A DNA stretch of 64,000 nt from Alphaproteobacteria bacterium UBA4588 (GCA_905182195.1 CAJJAW010000003.1:124001-188000), one strand, 5' to 3'; counted from the first letter of the stretch, positions 17,365-26,710 are shown. Made by a program: numbers and translations. The notes: generated by a model not told the origin, from the sequence alone.

Positions 17365-18581
17365 TTTAGCAGTCCCATCAATCTGTTTTTGTGATCCGCG
17401 CGCAAACCATTTCTCAAACCATCTGACAATTCTTGCAGGCTGTCCAGATTATGACAGGCCACGAAGCTCGACACATGCGGCAGCATGGTACGAATGCCGG
17501 CCGCTTGCGGGGAAAACTGGTTCCATCGCAGCAGCGGGTTAAGCCAAATCAGCTCACGGGTTTGCAAGGCCAGCCGCGCCATTTCAGCCTCCAGCTGGTC
17601 AATGCCTTCACGCTCTAATCCATCGGTAATAAGCAGTACCACCGAAGGGGTTGAGAGCACCCGCCGGGCCCAATGCCTGTTGAAATCTCCTAGACTACTC
17701 GCAATCCGCGTCCCCCCTTCCCAATCACATACATGACTTCCAATGGCCCGTAGAGCCGCGTCAGGGTCTTTGATGGTCAGCAAGGGGGAGATGTTGTGCA
17801 GCCGCGTCCCAAAGGTAAAACCGTGCACAGCTGCCCAAGACTGACCCTGCGCCTGCGCCATAGAATGAACAAAATGCATCATCATCCGGCTATAATTGGT
17901 CATAGACCCTGAGATATCACTGAGCACCACAAAATTGAGCCTTCGCGGTTTGGCGCGGCGCTTGGGCAGGTGTATCAGTTCACCGCCGCTCCGCCGCGCG
18001 CTTTGCAGGGCTTTACGGCGGTCAATTTGAACAGCGTTGGGCGCCAGCCCATACCGTCGCCCAAGAACATTGGGCAAATTCAGCCACATTGTACGGATTG
18101 CAGTTTCAGCTACGCGGATCTCTGCCGCAGTCATGTCGTCAAAATCTTTCTGGGTTAATTTTTCCACATTAGAATGAGAAAACTGTGCGTCGATGTCCAA
18201 TTGTTCTTGTTGTGGCATTTGGCGTGGCTTGCCGCCCCCGTCCGCCATGGCTTCAGCAGCCCGGCTTTGCGCCGGCTTCAATGGACGATCAAGCGGCGGG
18301 ACTGTTATAACGGGCAAAAGATTAGTGATCATATTCTCCAAAAACTCAGGATCGCGCCAGAACATCGAAAAAACCTGATCAAATACCAGCAGATACTCTG
18401 CGCGGGTCACAATCATTGCGCGCAAGGTAGTGTGAAAGTCAATGCGGTTGGTGAACCCGACCGCTTGCACCGCGCGCAGGGCCTCGAGTATTTGCGCCGT
18501 GCCCACTGGCACCCCAGCCCGCCTTAAAGCGCGGGCGAAATAGACAATATTATCCGGCAGCGTTCCGGCGGTTGATGTCAT
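17361..18581 (-). CDS. coxE: CoxE-like VWA domain protein
   Basis: Partner of the CoxD AAA ATPase in maturation of the molybdenum-copper or molybdenum active site of CO-dehydrogenase-type enzymes. The 406-residue protein has an N-terminal helical part with Arg-rich and Pro-rich stretches and a C-terminal von Willebrand A domain. The metal-ion-dependent adhesion site is intact as D222-I-S224-G-S226, with VVLLITDGLEREG further on. Its start and stop overlap coxD and coxI by four bases each (ATGA), so translation is coupled. No signal peptide. Confidence 0.93.
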   Translation of the reverse strand: MTSTAGTLPDNIVYFARALRRAGVPVGTAQILEALRAVQAVGFTNRIDFHTTLRAMIVTRAEYLLVFDQVFSMFWRDPEFLENMITNLLPVITVPPLDRPLKPAQSRAAEAMADGGGKPRQMPQQEQLDIDAQFSHSNVEKLTQKDFDDMTAAEIRVAETAIRTMWLNLPNVLGRRYGLAPNAVQIDRRKALQSARRSGGELIHLPKRRAKPRRLNFVVLSDISGSMTNYSRMMMHFVHSMAQAQGQSWAAVHGFTFGTRLHNISPLLTIKDPDAALRAIGSHVCDWEGGTRIASSLGDFNRHWARRVLSTPSVVLLITDGLEREGIDQLEAEMARLALQTRELIWLNPLLRWNQFSPQAAGIRTMLPHVSSFVACHNLDSLQELSDGLRNGLRADHKNRLMGLLK

Positions 18582-19465
18582 TGAAGCTCCTGCATGTCCT
18601 GTTTAATTTGCTCCAAAATACGCGCAGCGGCTCCGCCAGTGATCTTGGCGATGTCATCTTGATATTTAAGTACCGCACCGATTGTGTCGGTGATCACATC
18701 CGGTGACAGCGCCACAACATCCAACGCCACAAGGCATTTGGCCCAATCAAGAGTTTCTGCTAACCCGGGGCGTTTAAACATATCTTCTTTGCGCAGCTTT
18801 TGGATGAAAGCCACAACCTCAAGGCTCAGGGCCAGTTTGGCCTCTGGCACGCGAGCAGTCAGGATCTCCATCTCACGGTCAAAATCTGGAAAATCCACCC
18901 AATGATATAAGCAGCGGCGTTTCAGGGCGTCATGTACTTCCCGGGTTCGGTTGGAGGTCAGAATAACAATTGGCGGATCTTGGGCTTTTATCACACCCAG
19001 CTCAGGTACGGTAACTTGAAAATCCGACAATGCTTCCAACAGGAATGCCTCAAACGGCGCATCTGTGCGGTCGATCTCGTCAATAAGCAAGACCGGAGGG
19101 CCGGAGGCATGTGGTTCGACCGCTTGTAATAAGGCGCGCTTGATCAGATATTTTTCGGCATAGATATCCTCTTCGCCTGCTCCGTCGCGCATGGCCAGCA
19201 TCTGTGCGGCAAAATTCCATTCATAAACTGAGGTCGCCGTGTCCAACCCTTCGTAGCATTGCAATCGTATAAGATCTCGACCCAGCCCTTCAGCTATCAC
19301 TTTGGCCAGTTCAGTTTTGCCAACGCCAGCCTCACCTTCTAAAAAAATAGGGCGATTAAGCGTCAGGGACAGATAGGTCAGTGTGGCCAGGGAACGATCC
19401 GCTACATAGCCCTCTGAAGCCAGCATAGCAGAGGTCTCGTCAATTGATTTAGGCAGATTTTGCAC
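18578..19465 (-). CDS. coxD: CoxD-like MoxR-family AAA+ ATPase
   Basis: Chaperone-like AAA+ ATPase; CoxD of Oligotropha is needed for sulfuration and copper insertion at the CO dehydrogenase site. The 295-residue product has Walker A GEAGVGKT (residues 44-51), Walker B LLIDEIDR (D129/E130), sensor 1 ILTSNRTREVHDALKRR and the LYHWVDFPDF strand. It starts at a GTG at 19465 with AGGGA eight bases upstream. The gene overlaps coxE by four bases and follows coxM by 69 bases. In form II operons the role of CoxD is assumed from form I homologues. Confidence 0.94.
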   Translation of the reverse strand: MQNLPKSIDETSAMLASEGYVADRSLATLTYLSLTLNRPIFLEGEAGVGKTELAKVIAEGLGRDLIRLQCYEGLDTATSVYEWNFAAQMLAMRDGAGEEDIYAEKYLIKRALLQAVEPHASGPPVLLIDEIDRTDAPFEAFLLEALSDFQVTVPELGVIKAQDPPIVILTSNRTREVHDALKRRCLYHWVDFPDFDREMEILTARVPEAKLALSLEVVAFIQKLRKEDMFKRPGLAETLDWAKCLVALDVVALSPDVITDTIGAVLKYQDDIAKITGGAAARILEQIKQDMQELQ

Positions 19466-19534
19466 GATATTTATCCCTAAACAGGCAACACCAGCCCCAA
19501 ATTTTGGAGCTGGTGCAAGACGTTAATCAGCGGG

Positions 19535-20362
19535 TTATGCCAAAGCGCGTTTGGTCATAACCTTGATCAAATTAGCCCGGTAAGCCGCATTTCCGTGCAG
19601 GTCAGACATGAGCCCATCCGCAGAGACCTCGACCGCCTCCACCGAAGCAGCAGACCAATCTGCAGACAGAGCAGCCTCAAGTCCCGCGTGGCGATAGACG
19701 CCATTATCGCCCGCCCCAGTAACTGCAACGCGTACGTCACCTTCAACAGATTTGGCTACAAACACGCCGGCCATGGCATAGCGCGACGCTGGGTTAGGGA
19801 ATTTACCATAACCAGCCACGGCCGGGGCCTGAAAGCTTACCGCTGTGATGATCTCATCATCCGTCAATGCAGTTGCAAACATGCCCTTAAAGTAGTCAGC
19901 GGCGGCAATCTCACGGGCGTTGGTGTGGATTGTAGCACCCAGAGCCAGCAAGGCTGCAGGATAATCCGCAGCGGGGTCGTTATTGGCGACAGATCCACCG
20001 ATGGTGCCGCGATGACGTACGGCGGGATCACCAATATTGCCCGCTAATTGGCAGATCACTGGGCAAACCTTAACCAACTCCGCGTCACCCGCCACTTCCG
20101 AATGGGTAGTCATGGCGCCAATGGTGATTGTCTCGCCGCCTTCGGCTTTCATGATGCCCATCTTTTTGCGCTTGGTAATGGTAATGCCGCGCAGCGCAGA
20201 TACTTGGCTCAGATCGATCAAATCTGACGGCGCGGCCAGCCTTTGCTTCATTGTGGGGATCAAAGTCTGCCCCCCGGCCAATATTTTTCCATCGTCTGAT
20301 TTGGCTAATAGTGCTGCCGCGTCTTGCGCCGTGGAAGCTTTATGAAAATTGGTCTCATACAT
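19535..20362 (-). CDS. coxM: CO dehydrogenase-type medium (FAD-binding) subunit
   Basis: FAD subunit of a xanthine-oxidase-family heterotrimer, passing electrons from the [2Fe-2S] subunit to quinones or another acceptor. The 275-residue protein shows both FAD motifs, AGGQ (residues 29-32) and TIGGS (120-124), with GDPAVRHRG just before the second. The ATG at 20362 has AAGGAG eight bases upstream. It sits 12 bases after coxL, so the transcription order is S-L-M, which differs from the M-S-L order of the classic form I operon and agrees with form II. Confidence 0.94.
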   Translation of the reverse strand: MYETNFHKASTAQDAAALLAKSDDGKILAGGQTLIPTMKQRLAAPSDLIDLSQVSALRGITITKRKKMGIMKAEGGETITIGAMTTHSEVAGDAELVKVCPVICQLAGNIGDPAVRHRGTIGGSVANNDPAADYPAALLALGATIHTNAREIAAADYFKGMFATALTDDEIITAVSFQAPAVAGYGKFPNPASRYAMAGVFVAKSVEGDVRVAVTGAGDNGVYRHAGLEAALSADWSAASVEAVEVSADGLMSDLHGNAAYRANLIKVMTKRALA

Positions 20363-20374
20363 CGTCCAAACTCC

Positions 20375-22735
20375 TTATTCAGCTGCTAATTTTATGCTGA
20401 CATCCTGCAATGCGGTCCAAACCGCAGCGGGGGTGGCAGGCATAGAAAGGTTATTGTTGCCAATGGCATCTGTGATCGCATTAATCACCGCGGGCGGTGA
20501 TCCAATAGCTCCGGCTTCGCCACACCCCTTCATCCCGAGCGGATTGCCGGGACATGTGGTGGAGGAGTGATGCACAGAGTAATTTGGCAAATCGTCTGCC
20601 CGTGGCATGGTGTAGTCCATGTAGCTGGCAGACAATTGTTGTCCAGCATCATCATAGACCACATTTTCAAACATCGCCTGGCCAATGCCCTGCGCAATCC
20701 CGCCATGCACCTGGCCTTCCACAATCATCGGGTTTATGATCGTTCCAAAGTCATCAGACGCAACAAATTGAACAACCTCAGTGACGCCGGTCTCTGGATC
20801 CACTTCAACCTCACAGATGTAACATCCAGCTGGGAAGGTGAAATTAGTTGGATCGTAGAACGCACTTTCCTTGAGGCCCGGTTCCATCCCTTCAGGAATG
20901 TTGTGCGCGGTATAGGCGGCAAGTCCAACTTCATGCCAAAGCATCTGTTTGTCCGTTCCAGCAACTTTCACAGCGCCGCCTTCAATCACGATGTCATCTT
21001 CGCCCGCTTCCAAAACATGTGCGGCGATCTTTTTGACCTTTGCCTCCACCTTGTCCATAGCTTTCACTATGGCGGACATACCCACTGCACCAGAACGGGA
21101 CCCATAGGTGCCCATACCAAATTGTACTTTGTCTGTATCACCGTGCACAATTTGGATATTCTCTGTTGGAAGGTCAAAACGTTCAGCTACAATCTGTGCA
21201 AATGTGGTTTCATGGCCCTGGCCATGGCTGTGAGACCCCGTGAGTATCTCAATTGTGCCGACAGGATTGACGCGAACTTCAGCACTCTCCCACAGTCCTA
21301 CACCTGCGCCCAAGCTGCCAACAGCCGCTGAGGGTGCGATGCCACAGGCTTCGATATAATTTGAATACCCCAAGCCGCGTAGCTTGCCTCGCGTTGCCGC
21401 TTCTGACTTGCGAACCGCAAATCCCGCCACATCGGCAGCATCCTGCGCCTGTTTTTGGTTGGCCGCAAAATCACCGCTGTCATAGGCCATAATTACTGGC
21501 GTTTGATGCGGGAAAGACGTTACAAAGTTTTTGGCGCGTAACTCAGATGGATCAACGCCCATTTCACGCGCCGCCGTTTCCATAATGCGCTCAATCACAT
21601 AGCAAGCCTCTGGCCGCCCCGCGCCGCGATAAGCATCAACCGGTACGGTGTTAGTATAGACCGCCTGCACATTGCAGTAAATATTGGCAATATTATATTG
21701 TCCCGAGAGTAGAGTGGCGTAGAGGTAAGTTGGGACTGCCGAGCTGAACAGGGACATATAAGCGCCAAGATTGGCCTTGGTTTCAACCTTCAAACCCACG
21801 ATCATGCCGTCTTTGTCAAAACCGATTTTTGCCTTAGAGACATGGTCCCGGCCATGGGCATCGGTTAGGAAAGCTTCAGTGCGATCTGACGTCCACTTGA
21901 TGGAGCGCCCGGATTTCATCGCCGCCCACAGGCAGGCAATTTCTTCTGGATAAATATAGATTTTAGACCCAAATCCACCACCAACATCAGGTGCGATCAC
22001 GCGTAATTTATGCTCAGGCGCAACATTATAAAATGCTGATAATACCAACCGCGCCACGTGGGGGTTTTGACTGGTCGTATAAAGCGTGTAGTGATCTTCA
22101 GCCTCGTTGAACGTGGCAATGGCCGACCTTGGTTCCATCGGATTAGGCGCCAAGCGGTTGTTGGTAATATCCAGTTCCGTCACATGCGCCGCCGCAGCTA
22201 AAGCAGCGTCGGTTGGGGCCAAATCACCTATTTCCCAATCAAAAATCAGGTTGCCGGGAGCATTGTCATGCAGCTGCGGCGCACCTTTCTCAAGAGCCTC
22301 AACGGATCCAACGACTACCGGCAGCTCTTCATATGTGACGACCACAGATTCCGCGGCCAATTTAGCCAGTGACTTTGTATCGGCCACAACTATGGCCACG
22401 GCATCTCCAACATAGCGCACTTTTTCAGTAGCCAAAGCCGACCATGCGCCCATATTCATTGGGCTACCATCTTTTGAAGTTACACCCCAGCCACAAATAA
22501 TATTGCCAATGCCATCGGCAACCAATTCTGGGCCCATGAGAACTGTTTCAACACCTTCCATTTTCATGGCCGCAGTGGTGTCGATCGACACGATACGCGC
22601 ATGGGCATGCGGGCTGCGTACAAACGCGGCGTAGGCCTGGTTATCCTCAACTATATCGTCTGTATAGCGGCCTTTGCCAGTTATGAATCTTTTGTCTTCT
22701 TTACGTAAGACGCGGGCTCCAATTCCTTCGGACAT
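20375..22735 (-). CDS. coxL: Form II CO dehydrogenase-type large (molybdenum) subunit
   Basis: Catalytic Mo-MCD subunit of a xanthine-oxidase-family hydroxylase, 786 residues. The active-site loop is AYRGAGR (residues 368-374). This defines form II (BMS); form I CO dehydrogenases carry AYRCSFR with the copper-binding cysteine. The catalytic glutamate is in GCGEAGAIG (E740). Other cofactor stretches are APDVGGGFGSK and GSHSHGQGHETTFAQI. I chose the ATG at 22735, which has GGGGGA about seven bases upstream; the ATG at 22741 sits directly on that site. CO oxidation by form II enzymes is disputed, and the loop equally fits an organic-substrate hydroxylase, so the true substrate is open. Confidence 0.94.
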   Translation of the reverse strand: MSEGIGARVLRKEDKRFITGKGRYTDDIVEDNQAYAAFVRSPHAHARIVSIDTTAAMKMEGVETVLMGPELVADGIGNIICGWGVTSKDGSPMNMGAWSALATEKVRYVGDAVAIVVADTKSLAKLAAESVVVTYEELPVVVGSVEALEKGAPQLHDNAPGNLIFDWEIGDLAPTDAALAAAAHVTELDITNNRLAPNPMEPRSAIATFNEAEDHYTLYTTSQNPHVARLVLSAFYNVAPEHKLRVIAPDVGGGFGSKIYIYPEEIACLWAAMKSGRSIKWTSDRTEAFLTDAHGRDHVSKAKIGFDKDGMIVGLKVETKANLGAYMSLFSSAVPTYLYATLLSGQYNIANIYCNVQAVYTNTVPVDAYRGAGRPEACYVIERIMETAAREMGVDPSELRAKNFVTSFPHQTPVIMAYDSGDFAANQKQAQDAADVAGFAVRKSEAATRGKLRGLGYSNYIEACGIAPSAAVGSLGAGVGLWESAEVRVNPVGTIEILTGSHSHGQGHETTFAQIVAERFDLPTENIQIVHGDTDKVQFGMGTYGSRSGAVGMSAIVKAMDKVEAKVKKIAAHVLEAGEDDIVIEGGAVKVAGTDKQMLWHEVGLAAYTAHNIPEGMEPGLKESAFYDPTNFTFPAGCYICEVEVDPETGVTEVVQFVASDDFGTIINPMIVEGQVHGGIAQGIGQAMFENVVYDDAGQQLSASYMDYTMPRADDLPNYSVHHSSTTCPGNPLGMKGCGEAGAIGSPPAVINAITDAIGNNNLSMPATPAAVWTALQDVSIKLAAE

Positions 22736-22746
22736 GATCATTCCCC

Positions 22747-23229
22747 CTATACAGTTGTCATCTTGGACGCGCCGTCCGCGATGGATTTCACAATATTATG
22801 GTAGCCAGTGCAGCGGCAAATATTGCCTTCCAGCTCATGGCGGATAGCGTCTTCTGTGAGCTCTTTGCCCTGAGATTGATAACGTGTCACCATATCTGTG
22901 GCGGTCATAATCATGCCAGGAGTACAAAATCCGCATTGCAAGCCGTGGTTTTCTTTAAATGCCACCTGCATGGGGTGCAGGTCGTCTTTTGATTTTGCCA
23001 GCCCCTCAACAGTGGTGATGGCGGCACCCTCAGCGCTTGCCGCTAGCATCGTGCAGGATTTCATAGCTTGGCCGTCAACGTGGACCACGCAGGCGCCACA
23101 TTGGCTGGTATCACAGCCCACATGAGTACCCGTTAAACGAAGATGGTCTCTGATGTATTCGACAAGCAAAGTATTATCTGTCACGTCACGGGACACAGAC
23201 TTCCCGTTCACAGTCATCGCAATTTTCAT
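22747..23229 (-). CDS. coxS: CO dehydrogenase-type small [2Fe-2S] subunit
   Basis: Iron-sulfur subunit that links the molybdenum site to the FAD subunit. The 160-residue protein has the N-terminal plant-type cluster ligands C39, C44, C47 and C59 and the C-terminal helical cluster ligands C99, C102, C138 and C140 (CGFC and CRC). Length is standard. AGGGAGA precedes the ATG at 23229. The stop is 11 bases from coxL, and coxG lies 39 bases upstream in the same direction. Confidence 0.96.
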   Translation of the reverse strand: MKIAMTVNGKSVSRDVTDNTLLVEYIRDHLRLTGTHVGCDTSQCGACVVHVDGQAMKSCTMLAASAEGAAITTVEGLAKSKDDLHPMQVAFKENHGLQCGFCTPGMIMTATDMVTRYQSQGKELTEDAIRHELEGNICRCTGYHNIVKSIADGASKMTTV

Positions 23230-23268
23230 TCTTTATCTCCCTAGCTATTTTTTTTGCTGAGTTAGTTA

Positions 23269-23790
23269 TCAAATTATTATTTTAAACATCCTTAATAATC
23301 TTTGCCAAAGGCTACTTTTTTGTACCAGTTCTTTGTTAACTGGTACATTGGACCCCTCCACCTGAGTTTGAAAGGTTTCGAAAAACTGATCAGCCATTTT
23401 ACTGACAAAGCTGTCAATAATTCGGGAACCCAATTGAGCCAATTTCCCACCGATTTGGGCCGTTACAGCGTAGCTTATTTTTGTGCCAGCACCATCAGCA
23501 ATCAAAGTGACATCTGCGCCGCCTCGGGCAAAACCGGCAACTCCGCCCTCGCCTTTGCCACTTATACGCAGGCTCTGCGGAGCGTTAAGGTCACTCAGTT
23601 GAACAACACCTTTAAATGTAGCCTTTACTGGCCCCACCCGTTGCACAACTGTCGCCTCAAACCCTTCATCGACATTGCCGGTGAGGCTTTGACACCCTGG
23701 CACACATTCTTTTAAAACGCTTGGGTCAAGCAAACACTCCCAAACTTTTTCAGGAGTGGCTGCGATGGTGCGGTTATCTTTAAAATCCAA
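23269..23790 (-). CDS. coxG: CoxG-like SRPBCC family protein
   Basis: SRPBCC/START-fold protein associated with CO-dehydrogenase-type operons; CoxG of Oligotropha helps bind the enzyme to the inner membrane face. The 173-residue product begins MDFKDNRTIAATPEKVWECLLDP, then CVPGCQSL, VGPVKATFKG and a Gly-rich GKGEGGVAGFARGG strand, all typical. The C-terminal tail is basic then hydrophobic (LLRMFKIII), which could be the membrane contact. The start is a TTG at 23790 with GAGG eight bases upstream; a TAG two codons before it rules out an earlier start. It is the first gene of the cox-rdhA operon. Confidence 0.88.
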   Translation of the reverse strand: MDFKDNRTIAATPEKVWECLLDPSVLKECVPGCQSLTGNVDEGFEATVVQRVGPVKATFKGVVQLSDLNAPQSLRISGKGEGGVAGFARGGADVTLIADGAGTKISYAVTAQIGGKLAQLGSRIIDSFVSKMADQFFETFQTQVEGSNVPVNKELVQKSSLWQRLLRMFKIII

Positions 23791-24190
23791 ATACTATGCC
23801 TCAGCATTATTGTGACAGGGCAAAGATAAGCCATGCCCTTTTATAAACGTTGACTCGAGGGTAAGTGGAAATATTTATTATGCAAGCTGCACATGATATT
23901 TAAAAAATTTAAAAGATATTTTTCTTAAAAATGAATATATTCATAATGTGTTACGCTACCTGATTATAATTTTTTTAAATCACAAAAAATAGGGCTGGTA
24001 CCAATATCGAATCAAGTATGCTATTGAAGACTACAAACTCAAAATTACTGGGCGGAGTCAAACCGTGTAGATATGGCACCGCCATATGAGCCATATTGCA
24101 TAAATCTCCCTGTAAAGGAGGCCACACCCTTGGGCCTATTTACCCAATAGTTTAATTATCAGTTCTATTAAAAAGTTATTTCAAATGGCT
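23791..24190. other. AT-rich intergenic region upstream of the cox-rdhA operon
   Basis: Four hundred bases with no coding frame. It should hold the operon promoter, since transcription of coxG runs leftward out of it. Two symmetric elements are visible: a 14-bp perfect palindrome at 23931-23944 and a hairpin ATATGGC-ACC-GCCATAT at 24071-24087. The second could end transcription of the upstream dehydrogenase gene, although it lacks a T run. Confidence 0.6.
23931..23944. promoter_or_regulatory. Perfect 14-bp palindrome upstream of coxG, candidate operator
   Basis: ATGAATATATTCAT reads identically on both strands and sits about 140 bases upstream of the coxG TTG start. It is a plausible site for a dimeric regulator of the cox-rdhA operon. 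The AT-rich surroundings raise the chance of coincidence. Confidence 0.35.
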
Positions 24191-25078
24191 TTATAAAACA
24201 TCAAGCCCGTTTTGATCGCATAGTTCCAGGTAAAGAGCTGAGTGATCAAGTTTTGCGCCGCCTAAGTCATTCACTAATCTTCGAAACCGGTCACGGGTAT
24301 TGACCAAAGTTGGCAATGTAATCCCAAAACTTTCGGCTTCTGCCAGTGCATTTTCAAGATCCTTTAACTGCAATTCACTCAACCCACCCGGGATGAAATT
24401 ACCGTCTGTCATACGCGCGCCATGCTGCTGCAATATAATACTATCGGCGAAGCCACCCTTCAAAGCCGCCCGCACTGCGGCCGGGTCCGCCCCACCTTTT
24501 TGCAGCATCAACATGGCCTCGGCGACAGCCGCGATTGTGATTGCCACAATGGCTTGATTTGCTAATTTAGCCAATTGACCCGCCCCCACGGGGCCCACAT
24601 GTACAGGCGTTCCCATGGCACCCATTGCAAACCTGACGGTTGCAAAATCCTCCGCTGCACCACCTGCCATGATAGCAAGGTTTGCCTCTTCGGCACCTTT
24701 AGTACCTCCAGACACCGGAGCATCCACATAATGCACCCCCAGCAGCCCCAAATCATCGGCCGCAGCGCGGGCTTCTTCTGGCTTGATCGAGCCCATCTCG
24801 ACCCAGACTGTTCCCGGGCTCAGAGCAGCTCGCAATTTGGGATCTTTTTGCACTAAATTCCCCGTTGGACCATCCGAAAGCATCGAGATTACAATATCCA
24901 CACTCGCAACGGCATCGGCGGCTGCTAATGAAATTTTAGCCCCGAAAGTAGCTAACGGTTCCGCCTTAGCGGCAGTGCGGTTCCAGACAGTTGTATCCCA
25001 GCCGGCTTGGCAAAGGTTTTGTGCCATCGGCGCCCCCATCAAACCTGTGCCTAGCAAAGCAATTTTTTGTACTGACAT
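24191..25078 (-). CDS. NAD(P)-dependent beta-hydroxyacid dehydrogenase (GarR/MmsB-like)
   Basis: Member of the 3-hydroxyisobutyrate/tartronate-semialdehyde reductase family, interconverting beta-hydroxyacids and their semialdehydes. The 295-residue protein opens with the dinucleotide fold IALLGTGLMGAPMAQNL, then has the substrate-binding DAPVSGGTKGAEEANLAIM, the catalytic lysine in GQLAKLANQAIVA and the FIPGGLSELQLKDLENAL C-terminal helix. The ATG at 25078 has AAAGG 11 bases upstream; an in-frame ATG at 25120 adds only a weak leader. It is divergent from iolB. The precise substrate cannot be fixed from motifs. Confidence 0.9.
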   Translation of the reverse strand: MSVQKIALLGTGLMGAPMAQNLCQAGWDTTVWNRTAAKAEPLATFGAKISLAAADAVASVDIVISMLSDGPTGNLVQKDPKLRAALSPGTVWVEMGSIKPEEARAAADDLGLLGVHYVDAPVSGGTKGAEEANLAIMAGGAAEDFATVRFAMGAMGTPVHVGPVGAGQLAKLANQAIVAITIAAVAEAMLMLQKGGADPAAVRAALKGGFADSIILQQHGARMTDGNFIPGGLSELQLKDLENALAEAESFGITLPTLVNTRDRFRRLVNDLGGAKLDHSALYLELCDQNGLDVL

Positions 25079-25422
25079 AAATTTATAACCTTTTTCAAAT
25101 TGAGGCTTTACTGCTACCAACCAGATAAAGCCAATGTCCGTTTACGAAGAACGTGGGGCTTCTACAAAGAAAAATCACATCTACCATTAAGATAAAAGGG
25201 TCACACGTTGGTTTATATATTTCCCTAACGTTGCGCCGCGTTACCCGAGGATTTTTTTGTTGGGCGGATAGTATAGCTGCAACTAATTGTATTTCGTAAA
25301 AGAAACATAGCGCCCCCAGTTTTAAAAAGCTTTTATGAATATGTTAGACTGTTAAAATAAATATTTGTGTAATTGCATCGCCTGTCGCCGAAGATAGCTT
25401 AGATGCTTTAAAAGGAACCGCA
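25079..25422. other. Divergent promoter region between dehydrogenase and iolB
   Basis: A 344-base stretch without genes, between two genes transcribed away from each other. An inverted repeat TAACG..CGTTA with an 8-base loop occurs around 25226-25243. No recognisable regulator box was found. AAAAGGA before 25423 is the iolB ribosome binding site. Confidence 0.5.
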
Positions 25423-26247
25423 ATGGCCAATCTTTTGAGAAAACCCACTAACACATCGAGTAAATGCCACAATATAACTACAGAGAGTGCCAACTGGGGA
25501 TATGTAGGGTTCGGCCTTTATAAACTGCAGGCTGGCGAGACAGTGAAGGAACCCACAGATGACCTAGAGGTCATATTGGTTTTGGTCGAGGGCAAAGCGA
25601 TGGTCACTGCGGCAGGCCAAGATTTTGGAGAAATGGGTGAACGCATGTCGGTGTTTGAGCGCCTGGCACCACATTGCCTTTATGTGCCCAATGGTAAGAT
25701 ATGGGAGGCCACAGCCACTACAGCCTGCACCTTGGCAGTTTGCACAGCGCCTAGTAAAGGTAGCCACAGCGCGCAACGCTTGGGGCCAGAAGGCATCACG
25801 CTCACCCAACGCGGCAAAGGACAAAACACCCGTTTTATAAACAATATTGCCATGGAAGACCGCGACGTGGCCGACAGCCTGCTGGTTACCGAGGTTTTTA
25901 CGCCAGCGGGCAATTGGTCCAGCTACCCCAGTCATCGCCATGATGAAGACAACTACCCAGACATGACCTACCTGGAAGAGACCTACTACCACCGCCTGAA
26001 CCCCTCCCAAGGGTTCGCGGTCCAACGCGTCTATACCGAAGATGGATCCTTGGATGAAACCATGTCAGTTGCGGATGGGGACGTAGTCTTAGTGCCCAAA
26101 GGCCACCACCCGTGTGCAGCACCTTATGGTTATGATCTCTATTACCTCAACGTGATGGCAGGCCCCTTACGCAAATGGCGATTTAAAAACGATCCTGCCC
26201 ACGACTGGATAGCGCAACGAGATGCAGACGCCCCATCGCCCTCTTGA
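25423..26247 (+). CDS. iolB: 5-deoxy-glucuronate isomerase
   Basis: Cupin-fold isomerase of myo-inositol catabolism converting 5-deoxy-glucuronate to 5-dehydro-2-deoxy-gluconate. The 274-residue product has the family-specific WGYVGFGLYKLQAGE opening, the metal-binding PSHRHDEDN with a following LEETYYHR glutamate, and PKGHHPCAAPYGYDLYYLNVMAGP. AAAAGGA precedes the ATG. No other iol gene (iolA, C, D, E, G) is in the window, so the rest of the pathway must lie elsewhere or to be partly missing. Confidence 0.93.
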   Translation: MANLLRKPTNTSSKCHNITTESANWGYVGFGLYKLQAGETVKEPTDDLEVILVLVEGKAMVTAAGQDFGEMGERMSVFERLAPHCLYVPNGKIWEATATTACTLAVCTAPSKGSHSAQRLGPEGITLTQRGKGQNTRFINNIAMEDRDVADSLLVTEVFTPAGNWSSYPSHRHDEDNYPDMTYLEETYYHRLNPSQGFAVQRVYTEDGSLDETMSVADGDVVLVPKGHHPCAAPYGYDLYYLNVMAGPLRKWRFKNDPAHDWIAQRDADAPSPS

Positions 26248-26710
26248 GCGCCATAAATATAGCGTGAGATAAAACCTTTATGTAGCCCAAGTATTTAGCT
26301 ATGAAGCTACGCATTGCTCCAAACCGTAGTTTTAGTCCAAATTAGGTTATACACGCATTATTTTGTTACTTAATAAGTCATTTTATACCCCCTATCTTTG
26401 CTATACAAAATCTGGGCTCTGCTTTTGCAAACTTAGTTAAATGCTGCCGGTACTTCAACGGCCGAAGCACTGCGGGAGCTAGGCTCAAATACAGCTGATC
26501 AACTCTAATTACATGCAGGTACTCCGCCCCATGTCATCAGCTGTTACGTCTTGGAAATGGCACTACAAGCCAGTCCCGGTAATGACTGTAAAGGAGATGA
26601 GAAGGCCACTTTCTGGATAAAGTTTGACGTCATCGCCAAAGATTGCACATCCCTAAATGATCAGGAGATTGAAAATGCCTTGAATGGGATAGTACGGGCA
26701 CAAAAAGCTA
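26248..26710. other. Intergenic region with coding-like remnants
   Basis: Between iolB and the ndk terminator there is no intact gene. One forward frame from about 26437 reads coding-like (GTSTAEALRELGSNTADQL, stop at 26506-26508, then onward with no further stop until past the terminator). It has no good start and no family I recognise. It may be the residue of a decayed gene, or chance. Confidence 0.35.

Noticed and set aside
20567-21331. A 254-codon plus-strand frame antisense to coxL
   Set aside because: It is contained in coxL, whose motifs are intact; the opposite frame is open by codon composition only.
20375-22735. Aerobic form I CO dehydrogenase
   Set aside because: The active-site loop is AYRGAGR without the copper-binding cysteine, and gene order is S-L-M, both form II features.
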